Positions 8,184-17,041 are shown, counted from the first letter of the stretch. The stretch is 64,000 bases of DNA from Clostridia bacterium (GCA_017517685.1 JAFWYK010000005.1:1-64000), one strand, 5' to 3'. Numbers and translations: made by a program. The notes: generated from the letters alone by a model not told the origin.

Positions 8184-10835
8184 TTATTTTTCTAATTCAT
8201 CTGTTCCTTTTAATAACTCTTCTATTTTTTTATCTGATATCATTAATTTTATAAATGCTTTTTTCTGTTCTTCAGTTTTCATCTTCTCTGACTCATATCC
8301 CATTCTTATTGCTAATTTATAAAACACTTTAGGATCCATCTCTGTCAAAAATCTTGTTCTCTCCACTTCATCCATACTCTTCATAGTAGTTAATAAATCT
8401 TTATTTACCCCTGGGATTAAAATTGCTGAAGTTTGAAAAACTTCTCCTTCCCTATCTTCAAGCCTATTTGCTTTATATGATAATGATGAACTTTTTTTCA
8501 TAGCATGCAACGCTATCATGTTGTAACCAGGAATTTCTAATATAACTGACAATACCATTTTATCTTTATCAAATAATTTTCTTAAGTTTATATTTGGATT
8601 ATCTGCTGACAAATCTATAGCATGTTCTATTAATTCAAGTTTTACTTCATATAATGCATTTTTAAGTTCCTCATTTTCTGTTAAATGTGCAAATTTATTA
8701 ACAAGAGCTGCAAGCTTCATTGCTTTATATGTAATATCTTCTCTAGTTCTTGTATATCTCTTAGCAATCGTTTCATTTTTTGCTGGAAGAATTGGTTTTA
8801 TACTTACTTTTCTTCCATTTACAGTAGTAAGAGTATCATCTTCTTCATAATAGTCAGCTTTTGCTTTCCTATTTACTCTTAAATATTCAACCATTAATTT
8901 TTGATATAATTCATCAATTTTATTATGATTCTTTCCATCATAAATAATATAACTCTCTATATCAGATGCCATTTTTAATAATAATTTTTCATCTAATGGT
9001 TTTATTATTTCACCATCTCTTATATCTTTTTCATCTTCTTTTCCTAGAAAAAATGCTTTACCATTAACATGTATAACATCTTGTGATGAAATAGCTTCTC
9101 TTACACTATCTATTACGCAATCTTTTACAGCATCTTTCTTTAATCTTTTTTCTTTTGATGAAATACTTGGAATATTTTTAAAGATATCATAATTAATTGT
9201 TTCATCTAATGATACAGTTAAGTCATCTCCTAAAAATTCTTTTACATGTTCTAATAAATCACCATATGAATAACCTACAACTTTTGCTGGATAACCTTCA
9301 AAATCAAAACCAATACCTCTTCTGTCAAGTTTCATCAGAATGCTTTCCCCACTATTTAATGCTGATTTATTAACACTAATTTTACCGCCTCTTACGCTAT
9401 CTATATCATCTTTTTTCAAATCATTAATTGGAACTAAAAGCACAGCATCAACATCTGGATCATTTTCTATATGATTTATTCTTCCTGTTGCAACATCATT
9501 ATTATAAGCCGCATAAAATTGATTTCCATTTAGCTCAATCTTTAATCTTTTTTCATCGCTAAAAAGTTCTGATAGTTTTCTAACTCCACTTTTAATTGGA
9601 ATTACAATATAATCTTTTGATGAAATTTCTAATTTTCTTACTACATCTTGTTTATTCTTATATCCTAAATCTTTTATAGATTTAGCAGCTGCAATTTGTT
9701 TTGCTGAAGCTTTAAGTTTTGCTCTTTTTTCTTCTAGTGCTTTTAACTTCTCTCTCTTTTCTTTTTCAGATTGCTTTTGCTTAAATGTTTCTTCAGTCTT
9801 TTCTGTAGCTTTTTTATTCTTTTGTTTTAAAGTAGCAACCATTTGATTATTATCACTAAAAATCTTTTCTAGATTTTTTACATCAAATAATTCTGGATTT
9901 TCTGCATAAATCGTTTCAAATTCATCGATATATCTCGCAAAATTATTTACTATTAATGAAATCTCTAATGTTTGAGAATAATATTTTGAAATTTCTCTCC
10001 ATAAATCATGTGGTCTATGTAAGTGTAAGTAAATATAATCCCCATCTTCTAAATCAATTCCTCTTTTTTCCATAGTATTAATAGTTTTAATGTTTGCCAT
10101 TATTAAATTTGCTGTTTGTTTTTCAACTACTTGAACCATTCCATCTAATTCAGCCATAATAAATCCTGAATAGAATCCATCAAATTTTAATAACAGTTCT
10201 CTATACTTATTAAATGTTCTTTTTCTAGTTCTTTTATTGTCTATTTCTGGTTTAGCTTTTTCTTGTGCTACTGTTTCTGTTTTATTTTTTCCACGTTTAA
10301 AAAGTCTTTCAAAAAAGTTTTTCTTATCATTTGAAACTTCATCGCTTAACACTAAAGAATCGTTATTCTCTTCTTGATTTTCTTCTTTTTCTTCTGGCTC
10401 TTCTTCTAAAATCTCTGCAACTTCAGTATTAATTCTTCTAAGAGCTATCAATAATTTTTCTCTATGTAAAAGTTCTTCATCAACAAATAAGTTTCCTTCT
10501 TCATCAACTGTCATAACAGAATACTCTTCTACAGGCATATGATCAATTAATTCAGAAACTTCTCTTACTTTTTCTATTACTTTATCAATTTGAGCATAAT
10601 TCGCTACAAAGTTATATATTATTTCTAGTCTTGCTAAATCTTTTTTATTTAAAATATTTTTTTGAACTTCGCTTCTCTCTTTTGAAGCTTCTTGTGATTC
10701 AGCCTTTAGTCTTTGAAGCTCATCAGCTTCTTTTAAATGTGAGTTTCTTACTTCTTCAATTCTTGCTTCTACATCTAAAAGTTCAGCTTTATTTCGTTCA
10801 AGCAAAACAGATTTCACTCTTTCAATAAAATCCAT
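8184..10835 (-). CDS. Large cytoplasmic coiled-coil protein of unknown function
   Basis: 883 residues with no signal or membrane segment. Residues 1-70 form a charged coiled coil; about 140-165 is a Glu-rich linker followed by a Lys-rich stretch (about 165-205); 205-340 looks globular; 335-390 is a second strongly charged Lys/Glu helix; and 390-883 is a mixed alpha/beta region. ATG 10835 with AGGAGA 6 bases upstream. It is monocistronic and starts 145 bases from the divergent leucine-rich protein gene at 10980, so the two may share control. I do not recognise the family. The size, coiled coils and absence of catalytic motifs suggest a scaffold or structural role. Confidence 0.75.
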   Translation of the reverse strand: MDFIERVKSVLLERNKAELLDVEARIEEVRNSHLKEADELQRLKAESQEASKERSEVQKNILNKKDLARLEIIYNFVANYAQIDKVIEKVREVSELIDHMPVEEYSVMTVDEEGNLFVDEELLHREKLLIALRRINTEVAEILEEEPEEKEENQEENNDSLVLSDEVSNDKKNFFERLFKRGKNKTETVAQEKAKPEIDNKRTRKRTFNKYRELLLKFDGFYSGFIMAELDGMVQVVEKQTANLIMANIKTINTMEKRGIDLEDGDYIYLHLHRPHDLWREISKYYSQTLEISLIVNNFARYIDEFETIYAENPELFDVKNLEKIFSDNNQMVATLKQKNKKATEKTEETFKQKQSEKEKREKLKALEEKRAKLKASAKQIAAAKSIKDLGYKNKQDVVRKLEISSKDYIVIPIKSGVRKLSELFSDEKRLKIELNGNQFYAAYNNDVATGRINHIENDPDVDAVLLVPINDLKKDDIDSVRGGKISVNKSALNSGESILMKLDRRGIGFDFEGYPAKVVGYSYGDLLEHVKEFLGDDLTVSLDETINYDIFKNIPSISSKEKRLKKDAVKDCVIDSVREAISSQDVIHVNGKAFFLGKEDEKDIRDGEIIKPLDEKLLLKMASDIESYIIYDGKNHNKIDELYQKLMVEYLRVNRKAKADYYEEDDTLTTVNGRKVSIKPILPAKNETIAKRYTRTREDITYKAMKLAALVNKFAHLTENEELKNALYEVKLELIEHAIDLSADNPNINLRKLFDKDKMVLSVILEIPGYNMIALHAMKKSSSLSYKANRLEDREGEVFQTSAILIPGVNKDLLTTMKSMDEVERTRFLTEMDPKVFYKLAIRMGYESEKMKTEEQKKAFIKLMISDKKIEELLKGTDELEK

Positions 10836-10979
10836 ATCTTCTCCTATAATTAATTATAATATTATTGTACTATAAACTTAATTTATTGTCATCAAAATAA
10901 TTTATTATTTAAAATATTGCTCTAATATTATTTTTATGATTTAATATTATATATATATCTTATTTTTAAGGAGATAATT

Positions 10980-11999
10980 ATGGCAAAAGAAAACGCACTA
11001 GCTCATGTAAGACCTAGTTTATTAAACAATTTTAGAATTAACGTATTAGGACATAACTGTTCATATGTAGATTTTGATGGAAATGTTGGTACTTTAAAAT
11101 ATCCACCAACAAAACAATATTCACCACGTTTTGCACAAAAAATTCAAGAATTACATATAACAAATGTACCTGTTATAGATGATAAATCTACACCGATTGA
11201 TGACTTAAGACACTTCAAATATTTAAGAAGATTAACTTTAGGGTCAGGAGTTACAGGAATTTCTAGAAACTCTATTCCTTCTTCTGTTGAAGAACTTACT
11301 CTTTCAAAAGATGTAACCTCTATCCCTGAAGGATATTTAGGTAATGGAAGTCTTCATATTGTTTCTGGTCCAGGATATAAAATTGATATTGGTACAACAG
11401 CAACAAATGATCACTTTTATTTAGATAAATTTCAAAGATTAATTATAGAGAAAAAACAATCTTTAGGAATTGGCTTAGAATCACACATTAATCAAAGAGG
11501 TCAAAGTATGTTTGACTTTTCTACAATGGTTAAATTAAATTCAGCAGAGTCAATTATTCGTCGTTCAAACGAATTTCCAAATACAAAATCACTTTATTTT
11601 TATGCTGAATCTATGCAAGCTAACCCAAATGCTAGTATAAAAATCGTACTTGATTCTTATCCAATGCCAGAAAAACGTAAAGAAGGATTAAAAGACGATC
11701 ATTTAATTGCTTTATATGTTGTTGATGAAAAGAATTTAGACGTAGAAAAACTTAACGCCACATATCCAAATTTAAGAAGAGTATTTGTAGCCGAATCAGT
11801 TAAGAAAGTAACTAATCTTGAACCTTCATTAGAACAATCTCCATATTCATACGAGCAAAAGCTTGCTAGTGGTAGAAAACAACAGATAATTTTACTTTCT
11901 AATAAAACAACTCCTATCAAGAAAACAGCTCCAGCAAGTGAAGCAAAAGTTGCAGAAAGTCCAGAATTAGTTCAAGACGAAAGTGAAGTTGAAAAATAA
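10980..11999 (+). CDS. Leucine-rich-repeat protein, cytoplasmic
   Basis: 339 residues. Residues about 55-135 contain BspA-like leucine-rich repeats (LRHFKYLRRLTLGSGVTGI, then SSVEELTLSKDVTSIPEGYL); the rest is mixed alpha/beta and the last 25 residues are a low-complexity acidic tail. There is no signal peptide, which is unusual because BspA-type repeats are mostly found in surface proteins. Start ATG 10980 with AAGGAGATAATT directly upstream. Divergent from the coiled-coil gene at 8184-10835; probably a protein-binding module. Confidence 0.75.
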   Translation: MAKENALAHVRPSLLNNFRINVLGHNCSYVDFDGNVGTLKYPPTKQYSPRFAQKIQELHITNVPVIDDKSTPIDDLRHFKYLRRLTLGSGVTGISRNSIPSSVEELTLSKDVTSIPEGYLGNGSLHIVSGPGYKIDIGTTATNDHFYLDKFQRLIIEKKQSLGIGLESHINQRGQSMFDFSTMVKLNSAESIIRRSNEFPNTKSLYFYAESMQANPNASIKIVLDSYPMPEKRKEGLKDDHLIALYVVDEKNLDVEKLNATYPNLRRVFVAESVKKVTNLEPSLEQSPYSYEQKLASGRKQQIILLSNKTTPIKKTAPASEAKVAESPELVQDESEVEK

Positions 12000-12024
12000 T
12001 AATAAAATTATAATGATTTTTTAT

Positions 12025-12059
12025 ACGATGGAAAATCTTTTTCCATCGTTTTTATTTTT
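12025..12059 (+). terminator. Rho-independent terminator
   Basis: Stem ACGATGGAAA/TTTCCATCGT (12025-12034 with 12040-12049) followed by TTTTATTTTTA. Confidence 0.9.
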
Positions 12060-12087
12060 ATCCTTTACACAAAAAGCTTTTTACATA

Positions 12088-12116
12088 TTGTAATTTACAT
12101 AAATATGCAGTATAAT
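12088..12116 (+). promoter_or_regulatory. Promoter of the VanW/SH3b gene
   Basis: TTGTAA, 17-base spacer, TATAAT, 34 bases before the ATG at 12150. It has the same form as the promoter at 55006-55034 before another gene of foreign composition. Confidence 0.75.
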
Positions 12117-12149
12117 AGAACTTAGACTTTGCCCACAGGAGGTATAGTT

Positions 12150-13349
12150 ATGGCAAAGAAACGGTTGTTTACTAAGTTGCTCGTTTTTCTGCTCATAGCA
12201 GGATTACTACTTCCAAACTTTTTTTCTCTGGCGCATGCAGCCGGCCAGGAAGTAGTAAATGAAACAACCTACGTTCGTAAAGGAATTGTAACCGCTAGTA
12301 GTCTCAATCTCCGAGAAAAACCGACGACTTCTTCGAAAATTTTAGCTACGCTCCCTCGTGGAACGACTGTTATCATTCTCGGAGAATCAGGCGACTGGTT
12401 TGAAGTTGAATACGACTCTGTAATTGGTCACCTCCACTCTTCTTACGTGGAAGTTGTCCAATCTAGTGGTATCGTTACCGCAAGCCAGCTTAATGTTCGT
12501 GTTGAACCAACAGTACATTCTGCATCTCAAGATAAACTTGTTAAAGGAACTCGTGTAGAAATCCTTGAAGAAGTTACTTCAACCGATGCTAACAACCCTG
12601 TATGGTTCAAAATCTCGTACTTTGACGGAAGTTCTGGTTATGTCGCAAAGCAGTACATTAAAATCATGATAACTCATGATGGATCGTACCGCAAAGTAGG
12701 CATAACAACTGCATCGGCTCTTAACGTGAGAACTGATTCTAATGTCCTTTCCAAAACAATAATGCAAATCTACAAAGGCTCCTATGTAATCATTTTGGAG
12801 ACTCGCTCAACCACAGACTTTTACAAGCTCTGGTACAAGATTGACTATAACGGTCAAATCGGTTGGGTTGCTGCTAGATATGTAAGTATTTTGGATTGGT
12901 CTGATGAACCTGTAGCAAAAGCTAGTACATCTAGTCCCAGCTCAGGTAAAAATCGTAATCACAACATGAAGCTTGCATGTAGTACTCTCAGCGGCACTAT
13001 CGTTCTCCCTGGCGAGAAATTCTCTTGGGTTAAAACGATGGGAAGCTGCAACGAAAGCAAGGGCTATAAAATTGCCACAGTGTTTAACAACGGAGAAATA
13101 GCCGAAGGCTATGGCGGCGGTGTCTGTCAAGTCTCCACAACGTTTAACATGGCAATCAGAAAGCTCGGAATTTCAACCAACGCACACCAGCATAGCTTAC
13201 CTGTAAGTTATGCCAAACGTGAAGACGAAGCGAGTGTATCTTACCCGTATGTTGACTTCTCGTTTGTAAACACGACCGGAAAACCGATACTCGTAGAATT
13301 CGTAGCAAACAAAGGAACTATCGTCTGTAATGTTTACATTGCAGAATGA
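12150..13349 (+). CDS. Secreted SH3b-VanW protein
   Basis: 399 residues from the ATG at 12150 (GGAGG 7 bases upstream); a TTG start 21 bases earlier is rejected because it would place the ribosome site inside the gene. A signal peptide ends at AHA (about residue 31). Three bacterial SH3 domains follow (about 42-105, 106-170 and 178-245, each starting G-I-(V/T)-T-A-S-x-L-N-(L/V)-R), then a VanW domain (about 270-395; GEKFSW, GYGGGVCQVSTTFNMA, YPYVDFSF). SH3b domains bind peptidoglycan; VanW is a wall-associated domain of unclear activity. Base composition is clearly higher in GC than its surroundings, with codons such as CTC, GCC and CGT, which suggests transfer. Monocistronic. Confidence 0.88.
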   Translation: MAKKRLFTKLLVFLLIAGLLLPNFFSLAHAAGQEVVNETTYVRKGIVTASSLNLREKPTTSSKILATLPRGTTVIILGESGDWFEVEYDSVIGHLHSSYVEVVQSSGIVTASQLNVRVEPTVHSASQDKLVKGTRVEILEEVTSTDANNPVWFKISYFDGSSGYVAKQYIKIMITHDGSYRKVGITTASALNVRTDSNVLSKTIMQIYKGSYVIILETRSTTDFYKLWYKIDYNGQIGWVAARYVSILDWSDEPVAKASTSSPSSGKNRNHNMKLACSTLSGTIVLPGEKFSWVKTMGSCNESKGYKIATVFNNGEIAEGYGGGVCQVSTTFNMAIRKLGISTNAHQHSLPVSYAKREDEASVSYPYVDFSFVNTTGKPILVEFVANKGTIVCNVYIAE

Positions 13350-13359
13350 AATCGTTTCT

Positions 13360-13391
13360 AAAAAGGGTCCCAAAACTTGGGGCCCTTCTTT
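13360..13391 (+). terminator. Rho-independent terminator
   Basis: Stem AAGGGTCCCAA/TTGGGGCCCTT with one G-T wobble, just behind the VanW gene; the T tail (CTTTCATTT) is modest. Confidence 0.7.
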
Positions 13392-13407
13392 CATTTATAA
13401 AAGGCAA

Positions 13408-13444
13408 AAGCGCGAGCATTATTAAATACTCGCGCTTATTTTTG
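13408..13444. terminator. GC-rich terminator between convergent genes
   Basis: Stem AAGCGCGAG/CTCGCGCTT (13408-13416 with 13429-13437), 12-base loop, T-rich on both sides; serves the minus-strand gene at 13471 and can back up the plus-strand terminator. Confidence 0.75.
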
Positions 13445-13470
13445 TTTAGCTGGCGTTTTGCTTTAGAAAA

Positions 13471-14730
13471 TTAGAAATTCAAATCATAAACCTTAGACCC
13501 AATCTTGTACTGATATACAAAGCCATCCTGGTCATATCTCAAAAGAGTGACTTTGCTTGCGATTTCTTTCACCTCTACCCCATTGAAATAACAAAGTTTA
13601 TTGCTGCTATTAATCCATACCGGGCAGCCATTTTCGGCAAATCCCATATATCTGGTTTTATAGCTGCTAGTCATCTTGTCTCCATCAAGGTAAAGATAAT
13701 TGTTGCTCTTTTTGAGAGTCATTAATACATCGCCATCAGTGGAATATACAATGCTCTTTGATGTTGTATTCTTGACATAGGACATATCTAAAAGATCATC
13801 ATATCCATATGCTTCAAGAAGATCATCGAGATTATAAGTCGTACGAGTTGTAGTGATGCTTTCTACAAAGCCATTTTTATCCTTCTCGTAAGACAGAATC
13901 TCTTCACCAAGAGAAATCGGTAATGCCTTCTCAAAATTGTCATGTGCAAAAGCATATACAGTACCATCAAGATCATACAAAATGGTAAAGAATTCGTGAG
14001 AATATCCCACAAACTTAGCTCCTACACAGGTATCACTGATAAGTTTCTTTTCAGTTTCAACCCAAACGTTGGAATTTTTGCAATACACGGAAATCAAAAG
14101 TTTATTATCCCGGTATGCATCATAGGCAATCTTTGTAGGATCGCCACCGTAGGCATAGGTGAGAACATAATTCCCAGATTTCTCACTTTCACCGCCTGGA
14201 GTAGTATTAGTACTTGTGTCGCGTGCATAGCTGCCAGTGAATGTCAAAGAAGTCAGGCTCTTTCCAGATACCTTACTACCAATGTCATCCCTATCAAGCT
14301 CGAAATACTTAGCATTTTTAATCGAGCTATTCATTGAGAATGTTTTTGCAGTCGAACTGCTCATGACGCAAACTCTTCCATCTTCTGTGATGAAATAGAG
14401 CATGCCGTCCCGGAAGCAAACTGTAGGTCTACTCGCTTCGCTGAAATCATCGTCCATTGCCTTCACACTGTTATAAATGAGAACGCCATTCTTATCGTAT
14501 AAACAATCTCCATCAAGAGTAACATAGTCCACAGGACTATATGCCTTCTCAGAAGAGTCATACTCATAGTACTGGACATTCCACTTGTCCGTTGCTTCAT
14601 CAAGCCAAACAAATCCGTAAGGATCGTTCTTAGTTGCAGCAAATGCTGTAACGGACGCTGAGCACAGCAAAGCTGCCATTACAAGTATCATACTTGCAAC
14701 TCTTACCAAAGTTTTCTTCATTAAAATCAC
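13471..14730 (-). CDS. Secreted protein of unknown function
   Basis: 419 residues. Starts with GTG at 14730 (AAAGGA 5 bases upstream); the ATG three codons later is possible but further from the site. The signal peptide ends at AFA-A (about residues 31-32). The mature protein is a string of beta-strand units with Gly-Asp turns (such as DGDCLYDKNGVLIYN, TDGDVLMTLKKSNNYLYLDG), reminiscent of a beta-propeller, but I do not recognise the family. GC content and codon use differ sharply from the neighbours, like those of 12150-13349. It has its own strong promoter and a structured leader of about 115 nt. Confidence 0.8.
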   Translation of the reverse strand: MILMKKTLVRVASMILVMAALLCSASVTAFAATKNDPYGFVWLDEATDKWNVQYYEYDSSEKAYSPVDYVTLDGDCLYDKNGVLIYNSVKAMDDDFSEASRPTVCFRDGMLYFITEDGRVCVMSSSTAKTFSMNSSIKNAKYFELDRDDIGSKVSGKSLTSLTFTGSYARDTSTNTTPGGESEKSGNYVLTYAYGGDPTKIAYDAYRDNKLLISVYCKNSNVWVETEKKLISDTCVGAKFVGYSHEFFTILYDLDGTVYAFAHDNFEKALPISLGEEILSYEKDKNGFVESITTTRTTYNLDDLLEAYGYDDLLDMSYVKNTTSKSIVYSTDGDVLMTLKKSNNYLYLDGDKMTSSYKTRYMGFAENGCPVWINSSNKLCYFNGVEVKEIASKVTLLRYDQDGFVYQYKIGSKVYDLNF

Positions 14731-14848
14731 TGATTCCTTTCTGGGATTTACCCACTCATAGATTTGAATTTCAATGTACGCCAGCTAATTTTTGCAGGAA
14801 GTCCTGCAAGTTGCCCAGACTCAATGCCTTCATTGGCATATCATCTAG
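14731..14848 (-). promoter_or_regulatory. Structured 5' leader, riboswitch candidate of unknown class
   Basis: The minus-strand transcript starting near 14847 has about 115 nt before the GTG. In it: UAGAU at the very 5' end can pair with AUCUA about 85 nt later, closing the domain; CAAUG-AAGG-CAUUG and UUGCAGG-ACUU-CCUGCAA are perfect hairpins (the second at 14792-14809); and CUGGG can pair with CCCAG just before the ribosome site, in competition with the local hairpin GGG-UAAAU-CCC. The pairings are read directly; that a ligand controls them is inference. I compared it by eye with c-di-GMP, TPP, THF, SAM and fluoride aptamers and saw no clear match. Confidence 0.5.
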
Positions 14849-14853
14849 GCAAG

Positions 14854-14882
14854 ATTATACCACATTTTAAAAGTTATGTAAA
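14854..14882 (-). promoter_or_regulatory. Promoter of the 13471-14730 gene
   Basis: On the minus strand TTTACA (14877-14882), 17-base spacer, TATAAT (14854-14859). Confidence 0.85.
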
Positions 14883-14928
14883 CACATATATTATTTTTTA
14901 TTTGTATTCCCTATTTTTCAATCAATTG

Positions 14929-14957
14929 TTGACAATCCTAAAAAATTGTTGTATTGT
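14929..14957 (+). promoter_or_regulatory. Promoter of the aroF attenuator transcript
   Basis: TTGACA (14929-14934), 17-base spacer, TATTGT (14952-14957), about 35 bases before the leader peptide start. Confidence 0.8.
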
Positions 14958-14991
14958 AGATGTATCAAAAATATTATGGAAGGAAAAATAA

Positions 14992-15075
14992 ATGACTAAA
15001 GCAATTACTAACTTATTTGCATATACATTTAAAAGCGTAGCCTTTTTTGGTTTCTATGCTTATTTTGGTATGTAA
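14992..15075 (+). CDS. Phe/Tyr-rich leader peptide of the aroF attenuator
   Basis: 27 codons from ATG 14992 (AAGGA 8 bases upstream) to TAA 15073-15075. Six Phe (positions 9, 13, 18, 19, 21, 25) and three Tyr (11, 22, 24) make one third of the peptide aromatic, and most are packed in the last ten residues (VAFFGFYAYFGM). Ribosome stalling at these codons when charged tRNA-Phe or tRNA-Tyr is scarce would favour the antiterminator downstream. It is the sensor part of a classical amino-acid attenuator, and its position before a DAHP synthase gene fits end-product control of the aromatic pathway. Confidence 0.85.
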   Translation: MTKAITNLFAYTFKSVAFFGFYAYFGM

Positions 15076-15085
15076 TAAAGCTATT

Positions 15086-15196
15086 AGTAAGATGCTATTT
15101 TTTAGTTTAATTTTTCTTTTTAATGATATTAATAAAATAATATAAATGAAATTAAATTAAAGTCTTACTTTTAGCAAAAAGTAAGGCTTTTTTTGA
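15086..15196 (+). promoter_or_regulatory. Transcription attenuator: antiterminator and terminator before aroF
   Basis: The terminator is a 13-bp stem AAGTCTTACTTTT/AAAAGTAAGGCTT (15160-15172 with 15177-15189, one wobble) followed by TTTTTTT, ending 27 bases before the aroF start. Eleven bases behind the leader stop codon, AGTAAGA (15086-15092) is complementary to TCTTACT inside the terminator's 5' arm (15162-15168), giving the competing antiterminator helix. The pairings are read from sequence; the stalling mechanism is established for leader-peptide attenuators. Confidence 0.8.
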
Positions 15197-15221
15197 TACA
15201 TTTTATTTTGGAGGTAAAATT

Positions 15222-16250
15222 ATGGGAATTAATTACATTAAAAAATTATCAAAGCCAGAGGAACTAAAAAAGAAGTACCCTGTAACGCACGAAATGCAAA
15301 TTTTAAAAGAAAAAAGAGATCAAGAGATAAAAGATATCCTTTCAGGTAAAATCGATAAATTTATTTTGATTATAGGGCCTTGTTCTGCTGATTGTGAAGA
15401 AAGTGTTATCGACTACACCAAAAGACTTGCAAAAATACAAAAACAAGTAGAAGATAAAATATTTATAATTCCTAGAGTTTATACTAACAAACCTAGAACT
15501 ACTGGTAAAGGTTATAAAGGAATGCTTCACCAACCAAATGTACTTGGTAAAGAAGATATGAAAAACGGATTAGAAGCAATTAGAAAACTACATATAGATG
15601 TAGTTAAAGAAACAGGTTTAACTTGTGCTGATGAAATGCTATATCCTGAAAACTTTGAATATCTTTCAGATATTTTGTCTTATGTTGCAATTGGAGCTAG
15701 ATCTGTTGAAGATCAACACCACAGAATGACTGCAAGTGGATTCGATGTTCCTGCTGGAATGAAAAATCCAACTAGTGGTGATATTTCTGTTATGCTTAAT
15801 TCAATTTTAGCAGCCCAAAGTTCTCATAAATTTATATATAGAGGTTGGGAAGTTACAACATCTGGAAATGAATACGCCCATGCTATTATTAGAGGATATG
15901 TAAATAATCAAGGACAATCTATGCCAAATTACCACTATGAAGATTTATTATCATTGCACGAAAATTATATGAAAAAAGGCTTATTAAATCCAGCATTAAT
16001 TATTGATACAAACCATTCTAATTCTGGTAAAAAACATAATGAACAAATAAGAATTGCAAAAGAAATAATAGCTAGTAGAAATAAATCTAATGAAATAAAA
16101 AATATGGTTAAAGGTTTAATGATTGAAAGTTATATTGAAGATGGTGCATGCAGTATTGAAAATCAAGTATATGGAAAATCAATCACTGACCCTTGTCTTG
16201 GATGGGAAAAAACAGAAGCTTTAATTTTAGATTTAGCAAATTTATTATAA
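15222..16250 (+). CDS. aroF: 3-deoxy-7-phosphoheptulonate synthase (DAHP synthase, class I)
   Basis: 342 residues, the usual length of AroF/G/H-type enzymes. Joins phosphoenolpyruvate and erythrose 4-phosphate in the first step of the shikimate pathway. Visible signatures: IIGPCSADC near residue 47 (metal-binding Cys), RVYTNKPRTTGKGYKG (PEP and phosphate binding), GARSVEDQHHR, IDTNHSNSGK and a C-terminal GACSIENQVYGKSITDPCLGW. ATG 15222 with GGAGG 8 bases upstream. It is the only gene behind the Phe/Tyr attenuator, so it is probably the aromatic-feedback isoenzyme of the cell. Followed by a terminator. Confidence 0.95.
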   Translation: MGINYIKKLSKPEELKKKYPVTHEMQILKEKRDQEIKDILSGKIDKFILIIGPCSADCEESVIDYTKRLAKIQKQVEDKIFIIPRVYTNKPRTTGKGYKGMLHQPNVLGKEDMKNGLEAIRKLHIDVVKETGLTCADEMLYPENFEYLSDILSYVAIGARSVEDQHHRMTASGFDVPAGMKNPTSGDISVMLNSILAAQSSHKFIYRGWEVTTSGNEYAHAIIRGYVNNQGQSMPNYHYEDLLSLHENYMKKGLLNPALIIDTNHSNSGKKHNEQIRIAKEIIASRNKSNEIKNMVKGLMIESYIEDGACSIENQVYGKSITDPCLGWEKTEALILDLANLL

Positions 16251-16253
16251 AAG

Positions 16254-16290
16254 AAAAGTCTACACAATCAAAATGTGTAGACTTTCTTTA
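16254..16290. terminator. Bidirectional terminator
   Basis: Perfect 12-bp stem AAAGTCTACACA/TGTGTAGACTTT (16255-16266 with 16274-16285) between the convergent aroF and 16299 genes. Confidence 0.85.
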
Positions 16291-16298
16291 TATAAAAT

Positions 16299-16874
16299 TT
16301 ATTTTTTTGTGATTGTAATTCTATTTACAATCGAATTTAACTTTGTATAACCAAATTCAATATTACATTTACTGCCTTTTACATCCGCTTTCGCTTGATT
16401 TAAAACCAATTTGTACTCCTCTAAATCGGCAGGTCCAATTGAAGTAGTAGCAAGTCCATTAAAGTTTACAAACTCTATCATAGGTTTTGAATATAATGGA
16501 TCATCAGCATCTTGAATCAAACGATTCATTAAAACAATTACGTCTTGTGCTATTTGCTCTCCTTCATACATTAATATGAAATTATCAAAGTTAAATTTAT
16601 TGTAGTAATCATCATAATTTTGCTTCTCTGTAAAGATATTGCTATCAGATGAACTACTTACATTTGATGAATCATCCGAGTTGCTTACCCTGTATGGGTC
16701 CGCTAGTTCCCCTTCGACATATGTTACATCTTGTTTAGTTTTACTCATATTCCAGATATCATCCAAAGAACCATCTTTTTTAAGTTTGTTATATCTAAAT
16801 CCTATGAATGCTACTGTAATTAGAAGAAGAAACAAGCCAAATGTCCTCATGAACTTTTTAAATGGCGATTCCAT
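16299..16874 (-). CDS. Membrane-anchored protein of unknown function
   Basis: 191 residues: short basic cytoplasmic start, one membrane helix (about residues 9-27), a Ser/Asp/Asn-rich linker (about 64-82), then a folded part. ATG 16874 with GGAGG 9 bases upstream. Monocistronic. It uses slightly more GC-ending codons than its neighbours near the start. Family not recognised. Confidence 0.7.
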   Translation of the reverse strand: MESPFKKFMRTFGLFLLLITVAFIGFRYNKLKKDGSLDDIWNMSKTKQDVTYVEGELADPYRVSNSDDSSNVSSSSDSNIFTEKQNYDDYYNKFNFDNFILMYEGEQIAQDVIVLMNRLIQDADDPLYSKPMIEFVNFNGLATTSIGPADLEEYKLVLNQAKADVKGSKCNIEFGYTKLNSIVNRITITKK

Positions 16875-17041
16875 ATACTAAAACCTCCTTTCCCTACTTC
16901 TCCTACCTTTAATTATACCACATTTTTAGCTATTTTTAAAGCTTTTTACGTATTTTGCTTACAAAATACACATATTTATCATTGACAAAGCACAATTTTA
17001 CCATTAAATTATAAGTATATTAAGAAAAAAGGAGTTTATTT

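Noticed and set aside
12129..12149. TTG start 21 bases upstream of the VanW gene ATG
   Set aside because: It would put the GGAGG ribosome site inside the coding sequence and spoil the signal peptide start.
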